The translations under genes and the position numbers were made by a program. Source: Antennarius striatus (lineage: Eukaryota > Chordata > Actinopteri > Lophiiformes > Antennariidae). Taken from it: a DNA stretch of 64,000 nt. Shown in pieces: positions 35,325 to 64,000 of this stretch (position 1 is the first letter of the stretch; each line of letters starts with the position of its first letter). The DNA lies in contig NC_090789.1 of NCBI RefSeq assembly GCF_040054535.1, positions 1,286,697-1,350,696 of the forward strand. Reading direction: 5' to 3'. Under the pieces are notes generated by a model, which had not been told where the DNA came from, did not search any database, and was given only the letters and a program-made list of their open reading frames with translations.

Positions 35325-36980
35325 TCTACTGGTGACGTGAGGCGAATCTCGTCATTAGCAGACAGCGTGTCTTTACTACGGGGAGGAGGAGGGGCCAATC
35401 AGAGCTTCTGGTTGTCCTTCAGTGTAGGCGGAGCCGAGGATGACTCCGATTCGTTCAGACTGCTGGGGGGCGGGACCTCAGCAGGTTTAATTGATGCCTC
35501 AATCAATTTTTTCTTCTTTGAAAACAGAACCTTTTTGGAAATATGGAAAGAAATTTGAATAAACAAAACTTAATTTTTGTCTCTGTTACCACGACGATGT
35601 CTTTTCTCTCTTTCAATTCTTTCCTTTTAGCTCATTTAGCTAACAAAAACAAATAAACTAGGATCTTCAAAAAATATTTTAAATAAAAAAAATTCTGATT
35701 TTTTAATTAAAATTTTTTTAACAAAAAATCTTATGAATTAAAAAAATTTTGTTTTACATTTAAATATAAAAAAAATATCTCAGTTTTCCGGCCACCAGGT
35801 GTCGCTAATGCTCCGTGGAGGAATCCCTTCACCTCCAGTCGGAGTGGATTTAACATCCATCAGTCGTACCTGCGGTGATGGGGTGAAACGGAACGACAAT
35901 TAGTTTGAAATAAAACCCATTTCGCGCGTTGATAGCGTGACGAGTTGCCGCCGCGCCTCCGCGTTAGCTTTTCATCTCGACGTCTGAGAGCAATAAAGTC
36001 TTCATTAGCCTTCAAAGGAGTCATTACGGCGTTATTGGTTCCTCGAAAACATACGTCAACTTAAGTTATTAAAGGATTTTAACTGAGAGGGTGATCACAC
36101 ACTCCTTAAAGGACATTAGCGGCTCGATGAAACGTCGTCTGCGGGAACAGGATTGTAAATTGGGGTGCAGAAGAAAAAGAAAAGCCAGATTCTGAATCCA
36201 TTCATGTCCAAATGAGCTTCGGGGGGGGGAAACAACCGTCTTCAGGCTGTCACATTTTTTTGATGCCGGCAGCTGTGACACCCTAGAAAGTCTGGAATCA
36301 AGTGGCGCCATTAGCCGTTAGCGCTTAGCTCCCCTGAAAAACACAAAAAAGTGTCAAATTAAAGGGCAATTTGAGCCCTGGTCCTGTTCTGCAGGCGTAA
36401 TTGAGCCCAAAGCGAGTGCCGGAGCCACTTCTTCCCCAATATCTGTCACTGCTTTCAGGTATTTTGGTCCATCTTTGGCGCCGCTGGTCCTGCAAGGTGA
36501 GTTAATAAGGGATTTAAAAGGTGTGGCTCATTAACGTAACAACTTTAACTGTGACCTTTAACCCTGTCTGTCAGGCAAAAGTAGATGCAGTAGATGATGA
36601 ATGAAGGGACGGATTCCATGTCGTTTTTCTGCATATTGAAGCTCCACATTTATTAAAGAGCTGCATTTACTGATGGAATAAAACTATTATTTAAACTCAA
36701 ACTACTGGTGTCACTATTATTACACACGATCAGTGTTTTTTTTATAGCCAATGGCAAACAAGGAATAAAATGAGTGATCTCAACAAATGAGGAAAGAAAA
36801 CAGAGGATTAAACGAAAACGGGTCATTTGAATATAATTTATTATTTATTGCTCAGAACATTTGTGGAAAAACGACTAAATGGCTTCTAAAACTAAAAAAA
36901 CGCAGGAAGAGTTTGGCCTCCGTTTTTATCTGTAAGCAGAATAAAACCTCACCTTGATAAATATACATGACTTTATGGAA

Positions 36981-37004
36981 CACACACACACACACAGATT
37001 ACAG

Positions 37005-37069
<65 letters not shown>
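36981..37069. repeat. (CA)n microsatellite, interrupted
   Basis: Two CA runs (about 36981-36996 and 37007-37069) separated by a short unique stretch. Confidence 0.9.
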
Positions 37070-37071
<2 letters not shown>

Positions 37072-37427
37072 GGGTTGACCTTGTCAGCACACGGGGTCGG
37101 CGTTCCATTAAGTGTTTGTTGGCGGTTCTCGATCTGAATAATTCAGGCAGCGAACACGCGTGAGTCACGCGTCGCCACGCGTCATCGATGATATCACAGA
37201 GTCTAAATCAAATAAACTATCAGGCAGTCTGAAGACGACCCAAACCCGTCAGGGACGAGGACGGCCCCCATCAGCATGATCGATGACGGAACCCCCCCGT
37301 CCTGATTGAGATTCTGTCTGTGAACCCGGCTACTCGCTGGTTTTTCCAATAACCTTTCAAACCGACGGGTATTGATCGTTTATTCTGACGTAACGTCAAT
37401 AAACAAAACTCTCCGTCAGTTAGTAAG

Positions 37428-37482
<55 letters not shown>
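37428..37482. repeat. (GT)n microsatellite
   Basis: An uninterrupted run of about 27 GT units. Confidence 0.9.
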
Positions 37483-37484
<2 letters not shown>

Positions 37485-37616
37485 CCTCTGCTTCTTCTTC
37501 TTCTCTAGTCTCACCGTCAGTCATCTTTTACTTCCTGAAATTTATTCCAAAACCTTTAATTCCGATTTCTGAAGCATCTCCTGAGTATTTACTGTTCTAA
37601 ATAAATTTAGAATAGT

Positions 37617-37820
37617 ACATTACTTTATTATTCCGAGTAATAATGATATGACTTTAGTATTTAGAGTAGTAATGACATTACTTTAGTATTTACAGTAGTA
37701 ATGACATTTAAATGACCTCAAATGGAGAATAGAAATTGAAATTCAATAAAGACTTACAAATAATTCAACTTACAAACAACCTCCTAGTACAGACTGTGTT
37801 CATATGTTGAGGACTACCTG
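37617..37820 (-). mobile_element. Tigger/pogo-like MITE, copy C, inverted and partial
   Basis: The right end CATATGTTGAGGACTACCTG is the family TIR. The interior, including TAATGACATTTAAATGACCT, is the reverse complement of 29190-29230 in copy B. The other terminal repeat is missing, and a short internal piece is duplicated. Confidence 0.6.
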
Positions 37821-38316
37821 TTGTGAAGTGGTTTTTTTTCATTTACAGACACATGACTGGGTGGATCCAGAGAGGCTGACATGTTGAAGCGTCTCCTGGG
37901 CCGTGATGATGATGATGATGAAGCTTCCGTGAACCTGAGGCAGCCGCCGGGCCGTAATGGAGCCGATTCGTGTCTGTTTGCAGCTGAGGAAGAGGAGCGG
38001 CGGCTCGACGGCCTCGGGGGGGAACGCTGCTTTCATGTCGAACAGAGACGAGATGAAGGAAACAAGTGGCTCCTGCTGCACGAATCAGAGCGATTGAAGC
38101 GGCGCTGGTGATGCAAGAGGCTTCAAAGGACTGGTAATGTGGGGGATGTGATGTGAGGAAGAGGAGGAGGAGGAGGAAGAGCAGGAGGGATTGGGGTTCG
38201 ATTAGCAGAGATGATGACGTTTGCTCCCGTTTCTGTTGATTTGTATGTTTGTTTGTCAGCATAAACAGGAAGTTCTGAAATTATGTTCACAAAGACATGT
38301 TGTACTTTCTGTTGTT

Positions 38317-39740
38317 CTGCCCGTGTTGTACTGCCTGTGTTGTACTGCCTGTGTTGTACTGCCTGTGTTGTACTACCTGTGTTGTACTGCCTGTTGTACT
38401 GCCTGTGTTGTACTGCCTGTGTTGTACTGCCTGTTGTACTGCCTGTGTTGTACTGCCTGTTGTACTGCCTGTGTTGTACTGCCTGTGTTGTACTGCCTGT
38501 GTTGTACTGCCTGTTGTACTGCCCGTGTTGTACTGCCTGTGTTGTACTGCCTGTGTTGTACTGCCTGTGTTGTACTGCCTGTTGTACTGCCTGTGTTGTA
38601 CTGCCTGTGTTGTACTGCCTGTGTTGTACTGCCTGTGTTGTACTGCCCGTGTTGTACTGCCTGTGTTGTACTGCCTGTGTTGTACTGCCTCTGTGTTGTA
38701 CTGCCTATGTTGTACTGCCTGTGTTGTACTGCCTGTGTTGTACTGCCTGTGTTGTACTACCTGTGTTGTACTGCCTGTTGTACTGCCTGTGTTGTACTGC
38801 CCGTGTTGTACTGCCTGTGTTGTACTGCCTGTGTTGTACTGCCTGTGTTGTACTGCCTGTGTTGTACTGCCTGTGTTGTACTACCTGTGTTGTACTGCCC
38901 GTGTTGTTCTGCCCGTGTTGTACTGCCCGTGTTGTACTACCTGTCTTGTACTGCCTGTTGTACTGCCTGTGTTGTACTGCCTGTGTTGTACTGCCTGTGT
39001 TGTACTGCCTGTGTTGTACTGCCCGTGTTGTACTGCCTGTGTTGTACTGCCTGTGTTGTACTGCCTGTGTTGTACTGCCTGTGTTGTACTGCCTGTGTTG
39101 TACTACCTGTGTTGTACTGCCCGTGTTGTTCTGCCCGTGTTGTACTGCCCGTGTTGTACTACCTGTCTTGTACTGCCTGTTGTACTGCCTGTTGTACTGC
39201 CTGTGTTGTACTGCCTGTGTTGTACTGCCTGTGTTGTACTGCCTGTGTTGTACTGCCTCTGTGTTGTACTGCCTATGTTGTACTGCCTGTGTTGTACTGC
39301 CTGTGTTGTACTGCCTGTGTTGTACTACCTGTGTTGTACTGCCTGTTGTACTGCCTGTGTTGTACTGCCCGTGTTGTACTGCCTGTGTTGTACTGCCTGT
39401 GTTGTACTGCCTGTGTTGTACTACCTGTGTTGTACTGCCCGTGTTGTTCTGCCCGTGTTGTACTGCCCGTGTTGTACTACCTGTCTTGTACTGCCTGTTG
39501 TACTGCCTGTGTTGTACTGCCTGTGTTGTACTGCCTGTGTTGTACTGCCTCTGTGTTGTACTGCCTGTGTTGTACTGCCTGTGTTGTACTACCTGTGTTG
39601 TACTGCCCGTGTTGTTCTGCCCGTGTTGTACTGCCCGTGTTGTACTACCTGTCTTGTACTGCCTATGTTGTACTACCTGTGTTGTACTGCCCGTGTTGTT
39701 CTGCCCGTGTTGTACTGCCTGTCTTGTACTGCTTGTGTTG
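38317..39740 (+). repeat. 14-bp minisatellite with higher-order duplications
   Basis: About 100 copies of TGTGTTGTACTGCC with a 12-bp variant (TGTTGTACTGCC). Point variants (CCCGTG, TTCTGC, CTACC, CTGTCTTG) recur in the same order in larger blocks. Because 14 is not a multiple of three and the unit lacks stops in all three plus frames, very long open frames appear in every plus frame; these are artefacts. The array ends at GACAATAAAGCTGACTTTGA, a retroposon-like 3' tail, so it may have grown from the end of such an element. Confidence 0.95.
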
Positions 39741-40994
39741 TCTACACTTGACAATAAAGCTGACTTTGAATTTGACATTAACAGGTTATATTTTAGCATA
39801 GCGAGCTAATGCTAACGTTAATTGTAGATTTTAGCACCTTGATTCCATCATAAGACGATTTTCTAAATGTTTCCTGATGAAATTAAAGAATGTCAGATGA
39901 GTTACTAAAGCTTAAAGATTTGCGGCTAACGCTAACTGTTATGGTCACCAGGAATGCTTCCATAGCAACCACTGGATTGTTTTTCACCTTAAGACATAAA
40001 AATCTCAACAAACCAGATAAAAGAGCTGCAGATTTGACGTTTTTTTAAATGTGGAATGATGAGACGAGTAAAAACGCTCACGACAGCTTTATTCTGAGCT
40101 TGACCTGCTGCGCTTGGTTACGGTTGCTAAGGAGTGATTGGACAATCGGGGTTAATTAAAAAGGACATTCTTTTATTGTACAAAATGTGCATGATCGTGT
40201 TTTTTTCCTTCCATAATAAATGGGCGTTCCGGACTGAAGTGAACGGAACACGTCTTTAGCCTCCGCTAATGAAACGCAGCTGACCTCAGGTTGACTCCGG
40301 CCAGAAGCTTTTAGCGAAGCGTCGACTCGTCGCTGCTCCGGGATCGTCTTCCTCTCCTCTATTGATCTTCGCTTCGGCGGCTCAGCCGACAGGAATTTAT
40401 GCAACTCTGTTAAGAGTCTGCAGGGAGGTGGAGAAACCTGCAGCTCCTCCGTCTGGTCTCCATTAGCGTGCCCTTCATGTTCTTACTGTGTGTGTGTGTG
40501 TGTGTGTGTAAAGGTTATATAACACTTTAATGAAATAAAAGGCTCAAAGAAAAACAACTTGCTTCCTAAATGACAAATAAGGTTTTTTTTACCTCTCAAT
40601 AATTCACCAAATAATAAACTGAACGTCTTTGTCCTCAAATGGAATAAGAAATATATATTATATAATCAAAAATATATAATACTAGAAAATATTTTAAAAG
40701 ACTGAAAGGTTTTAATTTGTCTCCACCTAAAAATTCTAGAATTTATTTATTTGCCAATCATTTTTAATGACTCAAAATCAGCTATTTATTAATTTATTAA
40801 TTTACAGATTTTATGATTTTAATTCAAACATTTTCTCTTGTTACGCAAAATTAAATGATCATTAAAACTAGTTTTTGATCATGTGACATTGCAGGAATAT
40901 CTGTAAAGTTTCCATAATACTGAGTGTGTGTTAATAACAACGAGAAACTTTAACCACATCAGAAATTAAGGTAAAATTAAAAACTGGAAGAACC

Positions 40995-41255
40995 ACAAAT
41001 TAAAAAAAAAAATCAAAAATTAAAGAAAAAAAGAATAAAAAACACAATAAAACATAAAAAACAACATAAAAATAAAGAAAAAAATTAAAAATTAAAAACA
41101 AAAAACAAAATGATAAATAAAAAACAAAATAAAAATAAACAAAACAAATAAAAATTAAACAATTATAAATAAAAACAAAGTAAAAAAACAGAATGAAAAC
41201 AAAATAAAAAAGAACAAAAAACAAAAATCTAAATAAAAATAAACTAAACAGTAAA
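40995..41255. repeat. A-rich low-complexity tract
   Basis: About 260 bases made almost wholly of AAATAAAA and AAACAAAA words, with no recognisable element ends. It lies just upstream of the osbpl10 CpG region. Confidence 0.85.
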
Positions 41256-41712
41256 TAACGTTTAGTTGAGGTGATAAAGTTATTCCAGATCTCCTCTGAC
41301 TCATCTCAGGCTTTCCCGGCTGATGTTGGACGTTCTCTTCCTCTTGACCATATATGGTATGATGATGCATCTGGTGGGGTTTGCGCTGTAACATCCGGAG
41401 GGGGCGTGACCTGGGCGGAGAGAGGGGGCGTGTCTCCGCTCCGTTCCCTCCCCCCTCGGAGCAGGAGGACGCTGGCGGAGACCCTCGGTGCCACAACAGA
41501 CGCGCACTGCGGAGCGAACGGACCGCCGCCGACACTATGTCCGGTTTGTCACGCGCCGAGGGACCCGGAAACCAGCGGGGCAGCGCGAGCGCCGCGCGCG
41601 CGCTCCTCCAGCTGTAGTTCGTCCTGCTGTTCACTTATGCGCTGAACCCCCCCCGCTGCTGCCGCTCCATCCCCTCTTCCTCCTCCTCTTCCTCCTCCTG
41701 TGTCCCGCCGGG

Positions 41713-60382
<18,670 letters not shown>

Positions 60383-61171
60383 GTGAGGCTTCGGGTCGCA
60401 TTGCTAAATGCTAACGCTAACCTTGTCTCGCTCCTTCGGTGGAAAGTCGCGTGTTTCCGTCGTTGGCAGGATGGGGGGACACGCCCAGCGTTTCATTACC
60501 TTACCCAACACCGTGAAGCGTCTTACGCGCATTTTACTCGCCGCCGCCATTTTTCCAGATTGATTTCCTGTTTTCCAGGCGGCCATTTTTCAAATGACTG
60601 AAACACATTAGGGAATGAATTTGCAGATTCGTTGGAGGACGGTCATCCGTCTTGGTAAACACAGTGTCATTAAAACACGACAGGATGTTTTGTCACCGTC
60701 GGGATTTTGTCAACTTTTAAAAATAAATAAAGGTTTGGTTGTAGAACTTAGAGGGTTAAGGATGAAACGGCTTCAGCGTTAAATTAATGTGGAAATAATT
60801 GAAGAGCATCTGGGATTAAACCGTCGTTCACGTCTAGATGTGGTGTGATGGTTACCGCGGTGACACGGATTAACAGTGAAGGAAACGTTTAAGTGCCGCC
60901 GTCGGATAAATGGCTCCCACTGTGTGGCGCCGGGCCTCAGGAGTCCCCAGAAGGGGGCGCTGTGACTTCCTGTCTGTGTCTGGGGGCGGTTCCCAAAACA
61001 TTCACTGTCCAAATATGGTATGACGCTAACCGCTTAAATAAAAAGCATATCATTCGTAGCTTAAACATTAGCATGAGTAATGACTGTGTCCTACAGCACA
61101 AACAGGCCCCGCCCCTTCCTGTCAACAAGCAGGCCTATTTTGAGGGTTTAAAATTAACGTTGTAATTACTG

Positions 61172-61207
<36 letters not shown>

Positions 61208-61843
61208 CCTCTCTCTTAGCAGCAAATATTGACTTTAATAAAGCAAATGTACGACAGAGAAGTTCAACTTTATGTCTTCTAATGTTTCTCAGAGGAGTGT
61301 GAGGATGAGGATGAGGATGAGGAAGGGCAGGAAGTCTCACTGTTCACTAATTCAGATTTTTGTTGCCGAAAAATCAAAATTATCCCGAAAATATGCGATA
61401 AAAAGCGTCTCCGGGTTCTCACATCTGTAAATATTTCCTGTGATGATGGATAATTATCTCAGTAGTTTCTGAGCGCCTTACCTGGCCACAGGTGACACCG
61501 GATGGCTGCTGTGGAATTCAGCCTCCGGTGGCGGATCTGAATGTTTGAGCGTCGTCTGAAACGCTTCCGTCGCCTTTTGGCTCCAGACGCCATGGAGTAT
61601 TCAGCTGCGAGCGAACAGGTGAGACGTTTACGAACGGACATGCGTTAAAACCCGAGCGCTAAACGCTAACGTGGGAACCGTGGCGACCGTGGGGACCCGG
61701 GTCAGCTGAGCCGTGATGTCATCTCATCTGGAGGCACGGTGATGTCATCCGTTATGCTGATGATCATTTTCTGTTGACCTACTCGTGTCAGGTGGGGACT
61801 CGGCGTTAGCGTGTCGACACGCTATGAGCTGACGTGTCAGACC

Positions 61844-61884
<41 letters not shown>

Positions 61885-64000
61885 TGTTTCAATTGACATT
61901 TAAATTCAAAACAGCAGTTGCGGTCTAGTTTAGCGTCTTTCAGCTGCTTGTTTTCAGTCTTCAGCTACAACTTTGTCGTTTGACGGTTTTAACAAACTCG
62001 TGTCGGTGCGTCGTCGCCACACCTGGACAGACTCACCTTACCTTCAAAAGGTCAGAGGTCAACCCGATCCTCCCCGCCGTTTGGTCGTTTCCCCGCCTGG
62101 AGCGTAAAGAAGAAAACACGTCACCCCAGAATAATCAGTTTTCTGTTTGAATTATTTAGCGCCGCGGCGGCGTTTGATATTCGGCGCTAGTCTGCAGCCG
62201 ACAAGAGGAAGCAAAAGGCCGGAGCGTGACTGGGGGGGGGGTGGGTGGGGGGTAAAACTGCTGGCGCTTGCAGAAATCAGGTGGGTTGATGCGCTTGCAG
62301 CAGCTCCGCTGCACCTCATTGGCTCGTGTCAGACTCCTCTATTGTGTTATGAGGGATGTGCGCCGCTAACGGCAGCAGGAAGCTAAGTAAAAATAAAATA
62401 ATAAAATAAATGTGTCAAATAAATAATAAAATAAAAATAAAATAAAATAAAATAAGTAAAAATAAATTTATCACATTTTTAACACATTTTTAAACACATT
62501 TAGGTTTTGATTCAACAGCTCAAGAAAAGGTTTTAACTTTACTTTCTGTATAGCATAGGTTTTCACCTGAGAGGTGGAGTTTCTCCTCAGCTCCAGGAGG
62601 GGGCAGCAGAGTCCTCTGGTTGCATGAAACAAGACGAGTTCCCATCCTAACAGGCGATGATGTCACACTTTAATAAATGTATTTGTGGGGGTGTGAACAT
62701 CCTGCACCTGAAAATAAATGGATGAACCTCAGGAAGCAGGAAGTAATAAAAAAAACCACGACGACGCTTCAGGTTTATGAAGTAATAACATCCCTGCTTT
62801 TCTTCTTCTTTTGAGATCAAAAAAGATCAAATAACGATGAAGCGTGACTCACCAGCCGTCGACTTCCTGCTTTCTCCCCGACATCAGAGCTGAAATGAAG
62901 GTTTGAAATTAAAACTCGACTTCAGTTTTAGCCTCGGATTAATTTTTCTTGTGATCGTCGAGTTTCCGTCGGCAGAATGTCAGAGAATAAACGACGTCGC
63001 CTTCATCCTCCTCTGACATCCTCCAGAAAACTGTCGGATGCTGGAGGCATCCGTCTTTTTAACGTGTTTAACTCGAGTGCACACACGGTTAGCGTAGCCC
63101 TTAGCTTTACTTCCTGCTAACCTGTCGTGACTTGAGTGACATCACTCGAGGCGGCCTATCAGGTGTGGAGATTCCCTTGAGTTAGTCAGTATTTCACCGA
63201 AGGGCGTCTGATTGGCTCTTAACGATGATGAACTTTGTTTAGGCTCCGCCTCTAAGCCACACCCACCACATGGTGCGACGACAGTGTTTCTCCTTTAAGT
63301 CAACCTTGAGGGTGAGGAAGAGGAGGAATCAAACATGAGGTTGGAGTCAATTAAAAAGAAGAAAAGAATCAGATGAACAGCTGACTGAGGAAGAGGAGGA
63401 GGAGGAGGAGGAGGAGGGGGAAGAGGAGGAGGAAGAGGAGGCTGGTTTGATTAGTGGTGATTAAACCAGCAGATGCACCACAAACAGGAAAGGTGGAGAC
63501 GCAGATGGAGGATAAAAGGAGGGAAGCCACGACCGAGGAGGACAGTAAAGGGAGGGGGGAGGAAGAGGAGGAGGAAGAGGAGGGTCCATAAATGGAAAGA
63601 GACGGAGGGAAACACACCAGAGGGATGATGGAGGGACGTAGAGAGAAACGTCAGCGGGACTTTCCCTGAGCTCCTCTTTCTTCTTATTTTTTAACACTCA
63701 GAGAGGAAGGTGAAGAGCACCTCCTCCTCCTCCTCTTCCTACTCCTCCTCCTCCAACACACCCAGGACTCCTCAGAGAAGCAGCTCAGGAAACTCCGTCC
63801 GGGAGCAGGAGCTTGTTTTTTCGCCCGTCAGCCGTCAAACCAACGGGTTTTTGTGTTTCTTTGGAACGTCCCGTTTTTTTCCCAGGGAGCCTGAACGTCT
63901 CTGGATTTACCCGGCGACCCCCCAACCCGACCCCCGCCTCATGGGAAATGCGATCCAGTTGTATGCAGGTCAAGCCAGTCGCTCCTCAGCAATGTAGCGT
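60383..64000 (+). other. osbpl10 intron 6 and edge of window
   Basis: Contains (CA)n at 61174-61205, (GT)n at 61847-61881 and A/T-rich AAATAAAA words near 62390-62470. Purine-rich GAGGAG tracts lie around 63390-63440 and 63550-63580. The only exon candidate is at 63704-63826. Confidence 0.45.
63704..63826 (+). CDS. osbpl10: Candidate osbpl10 exon 7, Ser-rich
   Basis: A T-rich tract and CTCAGAG acceptor precede a 123-base phase-0 frame (RKVKSTSSSS..., then TPRTPQRSSSGNS and REQELVFSP) and a GTCAGC donor. Human ORP10 has NSGSELVLSEDE after the corresponding exon, so the ELVFSP end could align. The acceptor must be the second AG, because using the first AG meets a stop at once. The evidence is weak and this could be low-complexity intron. 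Confidence 0.33.

Larger units (their letters stand above)
35325..41712. other. Spacer between divergent tmem42 and osbpl10
   Basis: Contains several (CA/GT)n tracts, a MITE piece, the 14-bp minisatellite and an A-rich tract (separate entries). The last 350 bases before 41713 are CpG-rich with GGGCGG/GGGCGTG boxes and are the likely osbpl10 promoter and 5' UTR. No convincing coding sequence seen. A 76-codon frame at 37881-38111 and an 82-codon frame at 40156-40404 (minus) match nothing I recognise. Confidence 0.5.

Noticed and set aside
37881-38111. 76-codon plus-strand frame (MLKRLLGRDDDDDE...)
   Set aside because: The acidic run comes from a GAT microsatellite; no homology recognised and no promoter evidence.
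38221-39809. Three overlapping open frames of 484-526 codons (plus) and one of 364 codons (minus)
   Set aside because: All are translations of the 14-bp minisatellite, open in every frame because of the unit sequence; no domain and no unique sequence.
40156-40404. 82-codon minus-strand frame with protein-like composition
   Set aside because: No recognised family, no splice support, short enough to be chance; not called.
41000-41224. Phe/Tyr-rich membrane-like frame
   Set aside because: Product of the A-rich low-complexity tract read on the minus strand.

Overview
This is a vertebrate, almost certainly teleost fish (spiny-rayed type), nuclear window. Genes are compact and intron-containing with GT-AG introns. 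(CA/GT)n microsatellites are very dense, and small DNA-transposon remnants and minisatellites fill introns and spacers. There are no operons, CRISPR arrays or bacterial features, and I recognised no retrovirus-like element. I assigned the genes by comparing translated exons with remembered human proteins; no database search was run.

Layout from left to right. ppp1r18 (phostensin, minus, 1570-8069) is followed by nrm (nurim, minus, 9385-11259), which carries a tRNA-Lys(CUU) gene in its first intron. Next come cdcp1 (plus, 13180-19610), clec3b/tetranectin (minus, 20848-22707), exosc7 (minus, 23514-25699), zdhhc3 (plus, 27691-29717) and tmem42 (minus, 33789-35136). The last gene is the 5' part of osbpl10 (plus, from 41713, running off the right edge). 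The ppp1r18-nrm pair matches the human MHC-side order on 6p21. cdcp1-clec3b-exosc7-zdhhc3-tmem42 matches human 3p21.31. osbpl10 lies on human 3p as well but farther away. The window therefore joins two blocks that are separate in human, at about 11.3-13.2 kb. The genes do unrelated jobs (PP1/actin regulation, nuclear membrane, cell-surface signalling, plasminogen binding, RNA exosome, palmitoylation, lipid transfer) and are neighbours by ancestry, not as a pathway.

The most interesting biology is in cdcp1. The exon structure predicts 1211 residues against 836 in human, because a two-exon N-terminal module present once in human occurs three times in tandem here. One intron in the expanded part appears to use a GC donor. 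Other points are a very long phostensin (about 1375 residues), (GT)n microsatellites starting at or beside splice donors in two genes, and a uORF ending one base before the zdhhc3 start. ZNF143-type motifs occur in the tmem42 promoter and inside a hAT-like MITE.

Repeats: a 14-bp minisatellite (38.3-39.7 kb) makes long but meaningless open frames. osbpl10 intron 1 holds a ~172-bp satellite-like array, a 28/30-bp minisatellite, a decayed PIF/Harbinger transposon with near-perfect terminal inverted repeats, and the hAT-like MITE. A Tigger/pogo-like MITE family is scattered through at least four loci. I found no clearly new multi-gene system.
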